From: UBA922 sp964565405
Lineage (GTDB): Bacteria > Patescibacteriota > Patescibacteriia > Magasanikbacterales > UBA922
Assembly (NCBI GenBank): GCA_964565405.1
Contig: CAZMEW010000012.1
Span: 1-31,390, forward strand
Direction: 5' to 3'
Length of the DNA: 31,390 nucleotides
Within the stretch, counting starts at the first letter, position 1; the number at the start of each line of letters is the position of its first letter. Shown here piece by piece: positions 1 through 7,076 of this stretch. The notes under the pieces are model-generated. The model saw only the letters and a program-made list of their open reading frames with translations. It did not search any database and was not told the DNA's origin. Both the position numbers and the translations under genes were made by a program.

Positions 1-32
1 CCAATCAGGATATTTTTAGATAGAGCATGTGA

Positions 33-95
33 CTATTTTTTTGCCTTCTTTTTCTTCTTCTTATCTCTATTTTGTGCATTGTTACCCTTTGCCAT
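33..95 (-). CDS. 20-residue lysine-rich peptide (hypothetical)
   Basis: A very short reading frame, ATG to TAG, that would encode MAKGNNAQNRDKKKKKKAKK. Ten of the 20 residues are Lys or Arg, so the product would be strongly basic and probably nucleic-acid or ribosome associated; that is inference from charge only. It has its own good promoter (TTGGAA, 17-nt spacer, TGT-TATACT) just upstream, with the predicted transcript starting about 20 nt before the ATG. There is no Shine-Dalgarno site, but most core genes in this window also lack one. It lies downstream of the DUF1801 gene on the same strand. Short MAKG...KK peptides are, from memory, found in several bacterial groups, but I assign no family. 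The alternative is a chance frame in an A/T-rich 3' region. Confidence 0.5.
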   Translation of the reverse strand: MAKGNNAQNRDKKKKKKAKK

Positions 96-122
96 AAATA
101 AAAATTAAATTCTAATGCGGAC

Positions 123-151
123 AGTATAACACAATTTTTATGAACTTCCAA
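123..151 (-). promoter_or_regulatory. Promoter for the lysine-rich peptide
   Basis: On the minus strand TTGGAA (151-146) is followed after 17 nt by TATACT (128-123). TGT directly precedes the -10, making it an extended -10 element. It lies just outside the stop codon of the DUF1801 gene and points at the 20-residue peptide. Confidence 0.5.
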
Positions 152-157
152 TATCGA

Positions 158-505
158 CTATTTCTTTTTGGTAGTAACTTCCTTGACTCGGTAGGTTACG
201 ATTTTTTTAATCAATGCATAGGGGATCGACTTATCCAAAGGGAATTGCACCGATCCTTTTGCACCCTTATACTTTGATAATTCTTTTTTGAATGCCGCAT
301 TTCCCGAGGGTGTTGCATAGAATCCGATATGATTCTTCCATGCTCCAAAATGTACCAAGTTCTTACCGTTGAATTTAAAAGTGGGGATTCCATAGGTGAT
401 TACCTCGGTAGTTTCAGGAGCAACTTCGCGTATCGATTCGCGTATCTTTTGTAGGATAGTCTGGATTTCTTTGGGGTATTTTTTGATATATGCATTGATA
501 GACAT
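158..505 (-). CDS. DUF1801 (YdhG-like) family protein
   Basis: A 115-residue soluble protein with the DUF1801/YdhG fold signature: an N-terminal helix (INAYIKKYPKEIQTILQKIRE), then APETTEVITYGIPTFKFNGK and VHFGAWKNHIGFYATPSG, the usual order of the conserved GIPTF and F-A-x-KxHIGFY blocks in this family. Length is typical. The biochemical role of the family is poorly defined; some members are annotated as frataxin-like iron chaperones, which this sequence neither supports nor excludes. It is the third gene of a leftward group after the YdeI-like and histidine-phosphatase genes, with about 30 nt to the latter. No Shine-Dalgarno site is visible before the ATG. The C-terminus is basic (KEVTTKKK). 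Confidence 0.8.
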   Translation of the reverse strand: MSINAYIKKYPKEIQTILQKIRESIREVAPETTEVITYGIPTFKFNGKNLVHFGAWKNHIGFYATPSGNAAFKKELSKYKGAKGSVQFPLDKSIPYALIKKIVTYRVKEVTTKKK

Positions 506-535
506 ATATGAAACTGAGCCGGTTATATGAAAATG

Positions 536-1141
536 CTAGTGATTAAATTGTTCTATATTGAACACATGTGAATCCTCTGGTTTAGAATCTGGTGATAATA
601 GGAGTAATTCAGAATTACCAAAATGGAACATCGTAAGAATATCAAGCCAATTGCGATGGTAATATGCAGCATAAATCATTTTACCCAGGTCACCATGTGT
701 GACGAGTAAAATAGATCCGTTTGGGTGCTTGTGTTGTATAAAAGTAAGAAATTTTTGTGCCCGCTCCAATAACATGGGAAATGTCTCAGCTCCTTTGGGT
801 GACAAAAAGTAGGTAATAGTATTGGTCTTGAGAATATTAGGACTGCATAATTTTTCAACATCAATAATACGTTGTCCACTCATGATACCAAAGTCTCTCT
901 CGATCAAATCATCTAGTTTCTCAGGTGTCACTGTATGTGCTGATTCACAAATAATTTCAGCAGTTTTAAAAGCTCGCTTAAGTGGTGAACTATAGACATG
1001 GTCGAATGNNNNNNNNNNTTCAGCAAGTTGTTTTGCTTGAGTAATACCAATATCTGTCAATGGTTGATCTCGCCTACCATTGAGAATACCATTTGCGTTA
1101 TCTTGATCTTGCCCATGTCGTGCTAAATAAATTTTGAGCAT
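536..1141 (-). CDS. Histidine phosphatase family protein (interrupted by an assembly gap)
   Basis: About 201 residues of the phosphoglycerate-mutase-like (histidine phosphatase) superfamily. The phosphohistidine motif is LARHG at residues 6-10 with His9 as the nucleophile. YSSPLKRAFKTAE follows, with the Arg of the phosphate pocket, and VTHGD near residue 148 carries the second catalytic His. These three elements are what the family needs for phosphate transfer; the substrate cannot be read from sequence. Ten Ns at 1009-1018 fall between QLAE and FDHVYSS, where relatives usually have several more residues, so the gap probably hides a few codons and the true length is uncertain. It starts 6 nt after the YdeI-like gene stops, so the two are very likely co-transcribed. 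It is not the glycolytic mutase here; two iPGM genes fill that role. Confidence 0.85.
   Translation of the reverse strand: MLKIYLARHGQDQDNANGILNGRRDQPLTDIGITQAKQLAEXXXXFDHVYSSPLKRAFKTAEIICESAHTVTPEKLDDLIERDFGIMSGQRIIDVEKLCSPNILKTNTITYFLSPKGAETFPMLLERAQKFLTFIQHKHPNGSILLVTHGDLGKMIYAAYYHRNWLDILTMFHFGNSELLLLSPDSKPEDSHVFNIEQFNH
1009..1018. other. Assembly gap (10 N)
   Basis: Ten undetermined bases inside the histidine-phosphatase gene. The frame happens to stay open across ten Ns, but that is not evidence of the real gap length. Confidence 0.98.
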
Positions 1142-1147
1142 AATTGA

Positions 1148-1468
1148 TCATGATTTGTTTGATAATGTTGTAGATCGTTTGGCAAGAACTCCTTTGACCG
1201 AAGGACTGATGGACTTATCGGTACGATGAGGGCATCCGATCCAACAACATGGTCGACGCTGCCCTTCGCTCAGATGAATAGGTACTCTCTCTACATGAAG
1301 TTTTCTTGTCTCTGGTTTTTTGACAAAAGTCACCCAACAAATCCACTCATTGCGTGCAAGGGGAGTAAGATCTTCCCATACGCTCAATGCTTTGGGATGA
1401 GAAGTAAGAATTTTTCGCAAATCTGGAGGTAATTCATGCACTACGCCAGCAGAGATTTTTTTAGGCAT
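1148..1468 (-). CDS. YdeI/OmpD-associated family protein
   Basis: 106 residues matching the C-terminal domain of the YdeI/OmpD-associated family. An N-terminal VHELPPDLRKIL..HPKALSVWEDLTPLARNEWICWV is followed by KKPETRKLHVER and a Cys-rich RRPCCWIGCPHR. The run LTPLARNEWICWV-x-x-VKKPETR is the most recognisable block. Members have been described as bacteriocin-protection or stress proteins, but the mechanism is not known. The protein is short and soluble, with no signal peptide. It is the first gene of a leftward group and starts only 25 nt after tRNA-Ser, so it may be transcribed by read-through from the tRNA promoter. No terminator is visible between them. Confidence 0.75.
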   Translation of the reverse strand: MPKKISAGVVHELPPDLRKILTSHPKALSVWEDLTPLARNEWICWVTFVKKPETRKLHVERVPIHLSEGQRRPCCWIGCPHRTDKSISPSVKGVLAKRSTTLSNKS

Positions 1469-1493
1469 ATAAAATGCATTACATGTTCAATTT

Positions 1494-1557
<64 letters not shown>

Positions 1558-1583
<26 letters not shown>

Positions 1584-1660
1584 ATTAAATTGTGAGATGT
1601 CTTTAAATAAACCTTCAACCCCTGCCTGCCGGCAGGCAGGACTCAGACACCTCTCCATTA
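1558..1660 (-). repeat. 30-bp direct repeat of the tRNA-Ser 5' half, one copy split by a palindrome
   Basis: The 30 bases at 1558-1587 cover the 5' end of tRNA-Ser plus 4 nt of leader. They recur exactly at 1611-1620 and 1641-1660. The two halves of the second copy are separated by a perfect 20-bp palindrome, CCTGCCTGCCGGCAGGCAGG, at 1621-1640. The break falls in the D-loop portion. A TATAAT lies at the upstream edge of the broken copy (minus strand, 1662-1657), so it may now supply the tRNA promoter and leader. Confidence 0.93.
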
Positions 1661-1722
1661 TAATGCAAATATACTAACGTGAGGAAGTAGTTTCGTCAAT
1701 CATAGGTTTTTGGAAAAAAGCA

Positions 1723-1731
1723 TGGTATGAT
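1723..1731 (+). promoter_or_regulatory. Extended -10 promoter for the ligase gene
   Basis: TGG-TATGAT ends 17 nt before the ATG. No convincing -35 is present at the expected distance. It matches the extended -10 pattern seen before several other genes here. Confidence 0.4.
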
Positions 1732-1748
1732 GTAAAAAATTAAAACCT

Positions 1749-3005
1749 ATGCTTTATCTTGTTCTTGCTTATTTTGCACTGTGTACCTATCTCTCAATCA
1801 AGAAGTTTCCACTTGCGGTATATCTGTTTATCTTGACGATACCGGCATATGTGATCCGCTTTACTATAGGACCCTTACCGTCAACTCTCCTTGAAGTAGG
1901 TTTTTTTGCGCTCATTATTGGTTGGATCGAAACATTCAAGAAAAGCGATATTGAGAAGGTAAAAATTTTTATCAAAAACCACAAAACCTTCTGTATTTTT
2001 ACAACAAGCCTTCTGGTATTCTCACTGATTGGGGCATTCACGAGTATGATTGGTGCTACAGATCCGACTCAAAAGTTGATCTATGGAGTCGGCGAGTGGA
2101 GAGCACTCTTTCTTGAACCAATTATATTGTTTGTAATTCTTATAACAAGAAAAGAAAGTCTGGGGCAGAATAAAATAGTACTATCCTTAGTAGGCGCTGC
2201 AGTATTTGTAAGTGGAATCGCAATTGTACAGAAATTCACTGGCCTGTTTTTCCCACCTAGTCTCTGGGATGATCAGCTATTTGGTCGGGTAACCTCAATA
2301 TTTACGAGTGCTAATGCTATTGGGTTATTTACCGTACCTATTGTATGTGCGTCACTCCTTGTATTTCCTAGATATAAAGCGCCAATGATCATTTCTTCTC
2401 TTATTATTCTCCTCGCAAACGCATTCTCAGTATCACAGGGAGCGTGGATCGCCATCGGTGCAGGAATGCTCGTCTATCTGTTTACGATTGGGTATAAAAA
2501 ACTTGCCATAGGCATCGCTATCGTAGGAATTGTAGGATCATTCATTCTGCCAAGCATGAGGGCAGCAGTATTGTTCCAGGATAAAGCTGGACAAAATAGA
2601 CTTACCATCTGGAGCCATACCGTAGGCTATCTCACAGAGAGTCCTAAAAATCTTCTGCTCGGTAGTGGAATTAGGAATTTTTATGATGCAATTCAGAAAC
2701 CATGGCACAATCCGAGAGAATTGGAACCACTCAAATACCCGCATAATATCGTACTTAATTTCTGGACAGAAACTGGACTCTTGGGAATAGTTTCGTTTGC
2801 GGTAATGGTGTTTTGTCTCGTGAGAATAATTTTAAAGATAGAAAATAAAGAAAAAAAAGCGGCATTACTTGCTGCTCTCACTGGTCTCATCATTCATGGA
2901 CTAGTGGATGTTCCATATTTCAAGAATGATCTCTCGATGTTGTTTTGGATTCTAGCTTTTTTGATTATCAGTCAAAAAGAACAGACGACTAACGAGTCTT
3001 TTTAA
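1749..3005 (+). CDS. O-antigen ligase-like / Wzy_C polysaccharide membrane protein
   Basis: 418 residues, mostly hydrophobic, with about ten to twelve predicted membrane segments. The architecture is that of the O-antigen ligase/polymerase (WaaL, Wzy_C) superfamily. A large loop after the mid-protein helices carries the RLTIWSHTVGYLTESPKNLLLGSG block. The conserved YPHNIVLNFWTETGLLG segment lies near residues 329-346, and its His is in the position required in WaaL-type enzymes. HGLVDVPYFKNDLSMLFWI is the usual C-terminal signature. Such proteins join or polymerise undecaprenyl-linked glycans at the outer face of the membrane. The adjacent Wzx-like flippase on the opposite strand supports a surface-polysaccharide or S-layer-glycan role. 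Its 3' end overlaps that gene by 17 nt. Acceptor and sugar cannot be told. Confidence 0.8.
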   Translation: MLYLVLAYFALCTYLSIKKFPLAVYLFILTIPAYVIRFTIGPLPSTLLEVGFFALIIGWIETFKKSDIEKVKIFIKNHKTFCIFTTSLLVFSLIGAFTSMIGATDPTQKLIYGVGEWRALFLEPIILFVILITRKESLGQNKIVLSLVGAAVFVSGIAIVQKFTGLFFPPSLWDDQLFGRVTSIFTSANAIGLFTVPIVCASLLVFPRYKAPMIISSLIILLANAFSVSQGAWIAIGAGMLVYLFTIGYKKLAIGIAIVGIVGSFILPSMRAAVLFQDKAGQNRLTIWSHTVGYLTESPKNLLLGSGIRNFYDAIQKPWHNPRELEPLKYPHNIVLNFWTETGLLGIVSFAVMVFCLVRIILKIENKEKKAALLAALTGLIIHGLVDVPYFKNDLSMLFWILAFLIISQKEQTTNESF

Positions 3006-4449
3006 GGCTGACAATTTCCAGAATTGTCGAAGTTGATATTGCCCGTGTAAGAATGAGACAGACTGCATACATCACCCCTCCAGTGAGTACTGCAATAATC
3101 AGATGTCCTCGAAGGATGTATAATATCAAAGCCATCACTCCTCCAGCGACAATGGTTTTCCCGACTACTACCCATGATAAAGAAAATTGTGCGTATTTTT
3201 TTACTACAAGATAGAGGGAAATACCTACAAATATTTCAGAAAATACGCTGCCCATAGCTGCTCCGATCATTCCATAGCGGGGCACGAGTAAGAAGTAGAG
3301 GATGAGTGTGATAATTGCACTTGAAATGTATACGGGCAGTGTTTCTTTCTGCCTGTTCACAGCAACCGCAACATGACCAAATACTGCGCCAAAATAAACT
3401 CCGAGCACCGCAAGAGAGAGTAGTGTAAGTGGAAGTGCGGCAGATAAAAATTCGGGTCCTGCAACGATAGTCATGATTTGCCGTGATAATACACTAATTC
3501 CAATACTCAGAGGAATCGCAAACATCATCATGACATTGAATGAAAGTTGAAAGTGCTCTTTGAATTTTGCATCTTCACCCTTGCTCCACGCATAAGCAAG
3601 AAGTGGAAGCATAAGTCCCATGATCATCATGGCAGTCTGGGCAATGATATCAATTACTCGGTATGCTGCAGTGTATAGTCCTACTTCGATTTGGTCTCTG
3701 AAGAATGAAAGAATGAGAATGTCCCCACGTAGATAGATGACATTGAAGACAATTGAGAGTGCTATGGGCCACATCTTGATCGCAATACGCTTCCATATAC
3801 TTAGGTCATACGCAAAGCCAATCGCTGCATGTTTTCTAGTAAAAACCCAGAGTGCAAGCGTGTAAGCAACACTGGAGAGTGTAATCGCCCACATAACTGA
3901 GAGGAAATGTGTTTGATAGTATACGCAGAGCAATAAGCCTCCAATCAGTACTATTCTACCAATCACTTCCCCTGCTGCCTGTAAGTATGTAGTGAGTTTT
4001 GACTGGTAATATCCAATAAATATTTGATTCATCGATACCGCGAGCATGCTGATCGTAGTAAAGCTGATCGCGATTTTTACTTCATGTGGATAGGGGAGAA
4101 ATAGTGCGATAAGGGGCGCAAGTCCAAGTCCGATAACTCCAGTGACGAATCGAAATCCAAGTAAGTTCTTGAGAAGTCTTGTTCGGTACGCTGCGAGCAC
4201 ACCCGTATCGGTTTCAGTGATATGATCAGGGATTTCACTCATCATCTGAGCAGTAACTGGGATAAGACCGAAGTCAATGAGAATGGCGATAAATTGTAAG
4301 AAACCAAGGGTTGTTCCATACCATCCGAATTGTTCTACCCCGAGGTATCGGGTAAGAATGCCGATGGCAACTAATCCAAGGAGAGTTGAGATTACCTTGC
4401 CAATAAGTTGTGCTGCGGTATTGTGAGCTAGTTGTTTTTTGAGAGACAT
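2989..4449 (-). CDS. Wzx-like oligosaccharide flippase (MATE/MOP superfamily)
   Basis: 486 residues with roughly twelve to fourteen membrane helices and little soluble sequence. The N-terminus, with NTAAQLIGKVISTLLGLVAI followed by LTRYLGVEQFGWYGTTLGFLQF, is the standard opening of polysaccharide-biosynthesis flippases (RfbX/Wzx). So is the later GDILILSFF-x-D-x-x-EVGLYTAAYRV block. These proteins turn lipid-linked oligosaccharides from the cytoplasmic to the outer leaflet. It converges on the O-antigen-ligase-like gene with a 17-nt 3' overlap and no terminator between them. Together they form the export and ligation ends of one glycan route, but no glycosyltransferases lie in this window. 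Length is normal and the reading frame intact. Confidence 0.87.
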   Translation of the reverse strand: MSLKKQLAHNTAAQLIGKVISTLLGLVAIGILTRYLGVEQFGWYGTTLGFLQFIAILIDFGLIPVTAQMMSEIPDHITETDTGVLAAYRTRLLKNLLGFRFVTGVIGLGLAPLIALFLPYPHEVKIAISFTTISMLAVSMNQIFIGYYQSKLTTYLQAAGEVIGRIVLIGGLLLCVYYQTHFLSVMWAITLSSVAYTLALWVFTRKHAAIGFAYDLSIWKRIAIKMWPIALSIVFNVIYLRGDILILSFFRDQIEVGLYTAAYRVIDIIAQTAMMIMGLMLPLLAYAWSKGEDAKFKEHFQLSFNVMMMFAIPLSIGISVLSRQIMTIVAGPEFLSAALPLTLLSLAVLGVYFGAVFGHVAVAVNRQKETLPVYISSAIITLILYFLLVPRYGMIGAAMGSVFSEIFVGISLYLVVKKYAQFSLSWVVVGKTIVAGGVMALILYILRGHLIIAVLTGGVMYAVCLILTRAISTSTILEIVSLKKTR

Positions 4450-4492
4450 ATAGATGAGTACAGGCTATCATATTTTTTCCACAAACTCAACG

Positions 4493-4521
4493 AAGACAAG
4501 GGATCGGAAACATGCTATACT
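4493..4521 (+). promoter_or_regulatory. Promoter for the SpoIID-like gene
   Basis: AAGACA (4493-4498), a 17-nt spacer and TATACT (4516-4521), with TGC directly before the -10. The predicted transcript starts near 4528 and the chosen ATG is at 4552. Confidence 0.6.
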
Positions 4522-4551
4522 CATACATACTGTTATGATTCATTCTTTTCT

Positions 4552-6387
4552 ATGCTTTTTTCTTCAATAAAACGCCTAAGCATTGTATTTTTTGCACTTG
4601 GGGCGTTATTTTTTTTGACTCAAACAGCTCATGCGGAAGACCCAAAACACACTATCAAGGATAGTAGCTATGCCGCAAAGTTGATAAGCCAATCAATTCC
4701 TGATCCAGTACAAATGGAGGCAGGTGGCGTGCAAACGGTAGTATTTAAATTTAAAAATACAGGTACGGCAACCTGGACAGGGAGCCGCTTTATATCAGCC
4801 TACACGGTCGAACCGCGATACCATGATTCTTTGTTCAAAGGAAGTACGTGGATCGCTCCAAGTCAGAGTGGAAAAATTGAAGGCAGTGTTAAGCCGGGAG
4901 AGGTAGGGGAATTGAAGCTTGAATTGAGAGCACCTGAACAGGCTGGTGAGTATAAAGAAGAATTTTATCTTGCCGCAGAAAATCATAGCTGGGTGAAGGG
5001 CGGGTATTTTTATATCGATATTAGTGTTAAGCCAAAGAAACAAACAGTCGAAGTAGCTGAAACAAGTACTGCTTCTGTGCCTACAACTATTGTTCCCCTT
5101 AATACGTATCAGGCAACGCGTATAATGCTCAGTAAAAAACAGATTGAAGCACGTGGAGGAGGAGTGATTCCAGTCATTATTGGGTTTCAAAATACGGGTA
5201 GCAATTCATGGACATCGTATACACTCAAATCAACTGCAGTTAATGCGGAGGATTATGCAGGAACAACAAAAGTATTGGTAGAAAAACAAGCAGAGGTTGC
5301 CCCATCAGGGATTGTACGAGAAACTATGGCACTTCCTATTCCCCAAAGACAGGGTGTGTACACGATTCGACTCGCGGTAGTCCCCAATGGTACTGAAAAA
5401 CCAAGTGATCTTGGGGTAGTAACGGTTACCGTGACTGAAGATGCGGGAGTGATTACTGAAGAAGAATATACTGTACCAGTAAGACCATTGGTGCGGTTCG
5501 CAGAAGAACCTCGAATTCGGGTTGGAATATGGAAAGATCCTGTAAAAGGAGTTGAATTTATATCACATGAAGAAACATATCAGATATTTGATGGTAATAT
5601 GTTTATAGGGTCGCTGCCTCTCGCGACACGAGCGTCCATGTGGCAGAGTAAAGGCATGTATTACTTCAAAGGTGGAGAATTTGATTTTTCAACAACAAAT
5701 TACATTCGTTTGGTGCCGACCAGCAACCAGCACGCAGTATTCCGTCTCCCGAACTATGAACGCTTGGTAACCTATCGGGGAAAACTGAGTTTTAACGCGT
5801 ATCGTGGAGCATTTGAATATCGCATGACCAATGATGGGAAGAGCACATACGTGATAAATGAATTGCCAATTGAAGATTATGTAGCAGGAATTGCAGAGAC
5901 CTCAAACGAAGCTCAAATGGAATATATGAAAGCTATCCTTACTGCTGCGAGGACCTACGGCTATTATATGAAAAATCACAATAGTTCACAGGCAAAAGTT
6001 TTTGATGTGGTTGCAACGACCGCAGATCAACTATATCTGGGATATGAAAGTGAGGTGCTCATGCCGCGTGTAGTAGAAGCAGCACAGACAACGCGAGGCA
6101 TGATGATTACGTATGATACAGATAATAGTACTGAAACTCCCGCANNNNNNNNNNACGCTGATACGCGAACGCGCTCTTGGAGTGAGGTATGGGGTGGAGG
6201 AGGAAGACCGTGGCTGGTATCAGTCGCAACCGAGTATGATAAGCGAGACAAGAAAAAATTATATGGACATGGTGTCGGAATGAGTGCACGAGACGCTTCA
6301 ATCAGAGCTTCTGAGAAAGGTGAGATGTATGATACTATTTTGAAATATTATTATACTGGAGTTGAAGTGGAGAAGATGTATAATTAA
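4552..6387 (+). CDS. Secreted SpoIID/LytB-like protein with two N-terminal Ig-like domains
   Basis: About 611 residues from the ATG at 4552. This start is preferred over an upstream in-frame one because it gives a clean signal peptide (FSSIKRLSIVFFALGALFFL..AHA) and follows a good promoter. Two beta-sandwich domains come next, each with an FKNTGTATW or FQNTGSNSW motif of NBR1/BsuPI-like Ig folds (about residues 40-165 and 175-305). The SpoIID domain starts near PRIRVGIW. Its core INELPIEDYVAGIAETSNEA..KAILTAARTYGYY holds the Glu expected for lytic transglycosylase activity, and GHGVGMSARDA lies near the end. SpoIID enzymes cleave peptidoglycan glycan strands lacking stem peptides. With no sporulation genes here, a role in wall remodelling or division is inferred. 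Ten Ns at 6145-6154 hide a few residues of the S-x-G-R-T-like region. Confidence 0.87.
   Translation: MLFSSIKRLSIVFFALGALFFLTQTAHAEDPKHTIKDSSYAAKLISQSIPDPVQMEAGGVQTVVFKFKNTGTATWTGSRFISAYTVEPRYHDSLFKGSTWIAPSQSGKIEGSVKPGEVGELKLELRAPEQAGEYKEEFYLAAENHSWVKGGYFYIDISVKPKKQTVEVAETSTASVPTTIVPLNTYQATRIMLSKKQIEARGGGVIPVIIGFQNTGSNSWTSYTLKSTAVNAEDYAGTTKVLVEKQAEVAPSGIVRETMALPIPQRQGVYTIRLAVVPNGTEKPSDLGVVTVTVTEDAGVITEEEYTVPVRPLVRFAEEPRIRVGIWKDPVKGVEFISHEETYQIFDGNMFIGSLPLATRASMWQSKGMYYFKGGEFDFSTTNYIRLVPTSNQHAVFRLPNYERLVTYRGKLSFNAYRGAFEYRMTNDGKSTYVINELPIEDYVAGIAETSNEAQMEYMKAILTAARTYGYYMKNHNSSQAKVFDVVATTADQLYLGYESEVLMPRVVEAAQTTRGMMITYDTDNSTETPAXXXXADTRTRSWSEVWGGGGRPWLVSVATEYDKRDKKKLYGHGVGMSARDASIRASEKGEMYDTILKYYYTGVEVEKMYN
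6145..6154. other. Assembly gap (10 N)
   Basis: Ten undetermined bases inside the SpoIID domain, just before the ADTRTRSWSEVWGG segment. The true gap length is unknown. Confidence 0.98.
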
Positions 6388-6403
6388 TGTAATCGTAAAA
6401 AAT

Positions 6404-6435
6404 AAAATCGCCCCCCGAAAAGGGAGGCGATTTTT
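6404..6435 (+). terminator. Rho-independent terminator of the SpoIID-like gene
   Basis: A stem of AAAATCGCC and CCC pairs with GGG and GGCGATTTT around a GAAAA loop, with a single A-C mismatch, and runs into TTTTT. It starts 17 nt after the stop codon. Confidence 0.88.
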
Positions 6436-6451
6436 GTTTATTTTTTAGTGA

Positions 6452-6491
6452 TCAAGGCTGCGTAAGACGGGTTCGTCTGCCGCAGCCTTGA
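6452..6491. repeat. Strong 40-nt hairpin without a T tract
   Basis: TCAAGGCTGCG (6452-6462) pairs perfectly with CGCAGCCTTGA (6481-6491). Inside it AGACG pairs with CGTCT around a GGTT loop. Neither strand has a run of Ts after the stem, so it is not a classic terminator. It sits about 33 nt beyond the 3' end of the leftward GC-rich orphan gene and may protect that transcript's 3' end. Confidence 0.8.
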
Positions 6492-6524
6492 CTGTAGTGG
6501 GACACCGCCCAGCTTGGTTGGCTC

Positions 6525-6911
6525 TTAGGTCTTCATGTCGAGATATCGTGCCTCGATTGCACAGAGCGTCACGATAGTCGGGAGCATCGTCTGAGTGATG
6601 ATCTCACCGAAAACGCACGACATCAAGATCTCGATCACGTAGTAATCCGTTCCTTCGTAGGTGAAGGGGAGACAGCTCTTGAGCTTGTTGCCGATGAGCT
6701 GATCGAGAACAGCCTGCGGTGCGGGCGACGTAGGCCCCCAGTTGAAAGACACGGGGAGGCCGAGCCATCCAACCCAGGCTCCCTTCCATCGAAGTTCTAC
6801 GTCGTACTGGTCGACTTCGCACTTGTTCTGCTTGTAGAAGGCGCGAGCCAGACTCCTCAGAGAGGAGACGGGGAAGGGTGTATGAAGCAATAGATGTTTT
6901 CCTTCAAGCAT
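6525..6911 (-). CDS. Orphan GC-rich gene A, 128-residue hypothetical protein
   Basis: I do not recognise the product. It is 128 residues, mixed alpha/beta in appearance, rich in Trp in the middle (ELRWKGAWVGWLGLPVSFNWGP) and ends in a hydrophobic stretch (VFGEIITQTMLPTIVTLCAIEARY) that could be a single amphipathic or membrane helix. There is no clear signal peptide. Codons end mostly in G or C, unlike the A/T-ending codons of recA next door. Support for a real gene: a TTGACA promoter 76 nt upstream, a 5-bp hairpin in the leader, GAGGA just before the ATG and a strong hairpin after the stop. It stands alone between the SpoIID terminator and the recA terminator. Recent acquisition or a lineage-specific small gene are both possible. 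A structured RNA is the main alternative. Confidence 0.55.
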   Translation of the reverse strand: MLEGKHLLLHTPFPVSSLRSLARAFYKQNKCEVDQYDVELRWKGAWVGWLGLPVSFNWGPTSPAPQAVLDQLIGNKLKSCLPFTYEGTDYYVIEILMSCVFGEIITQTMLPTIVTLCAIEARYLDMKT

Positions 6912-6922
6912 TGTTCCTCAGT

Positions 6923-6937
6923 CCACTGGTGGAGTGG
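6923..6937 (-). promoter_or_regulatory. Leader hairpin of orphan gene A
   Basis: CCACT-CCACC-AGTGG forms a perfect 5-bp stem ending just upstream of the GAGGA ribosome site (6915-6919) and the ATG at 6911. The stem could influence access to the ribosome site. Confidence 0.45.
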
Positions 6938-6986
6938 TATGTTCATCTCATCATCATGCCGAAGTGGCAGATGTGGAGAACGTAGA

Positions 6987-7016
6987 ATAATAATATATAT
7001 TAAGTGAATTTGTCAA
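6987..7016 (-). promoter_or_regulatory. Promoter of orphan gene A
   Basis: On the minus strand TTGACA (7016-7011), an 18-nt AT-rich spacer, then TATTAT (6992-6987). The predicted leader is about 70 nt. The core CCTTGAC plus a later ATATATATTA is also found in the promoter of orphan gene B near 21.37 kb. Confidence 0.6.
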
Positions 7017-7027
7017 GGTTACGAGAT

Positions 7028-7054
7028 AAAAAAGCCGAACTTTCGTCCGGCTTT
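7028..7054 (-). terminator. recA terminator
   Basis: On the minus strand AAAGCCGGAC-GAAA-GTTCGGCTTT has a GNRA tetraloop and one G-T pair, and continues into a run of six Ts. It begins 22 nt after the recA stop codon. Confidence 0.9.
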
Positions 7055-7076
7055 CTATTTTAACTCTTGACTTGTA

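Noticed and set aside
4432..4551. Forty-residue N-terminal extension of the SpoIID-like protein
   Set aside because: It would begin inside the flippase gene, upstream of the promoter, and bury the signal peptide.
6452..6491. Second terminator for the SpoIID-like gene
   Set aside because: The stem is strong but no T run follows on either strand, and a clear terminator already precedes it.
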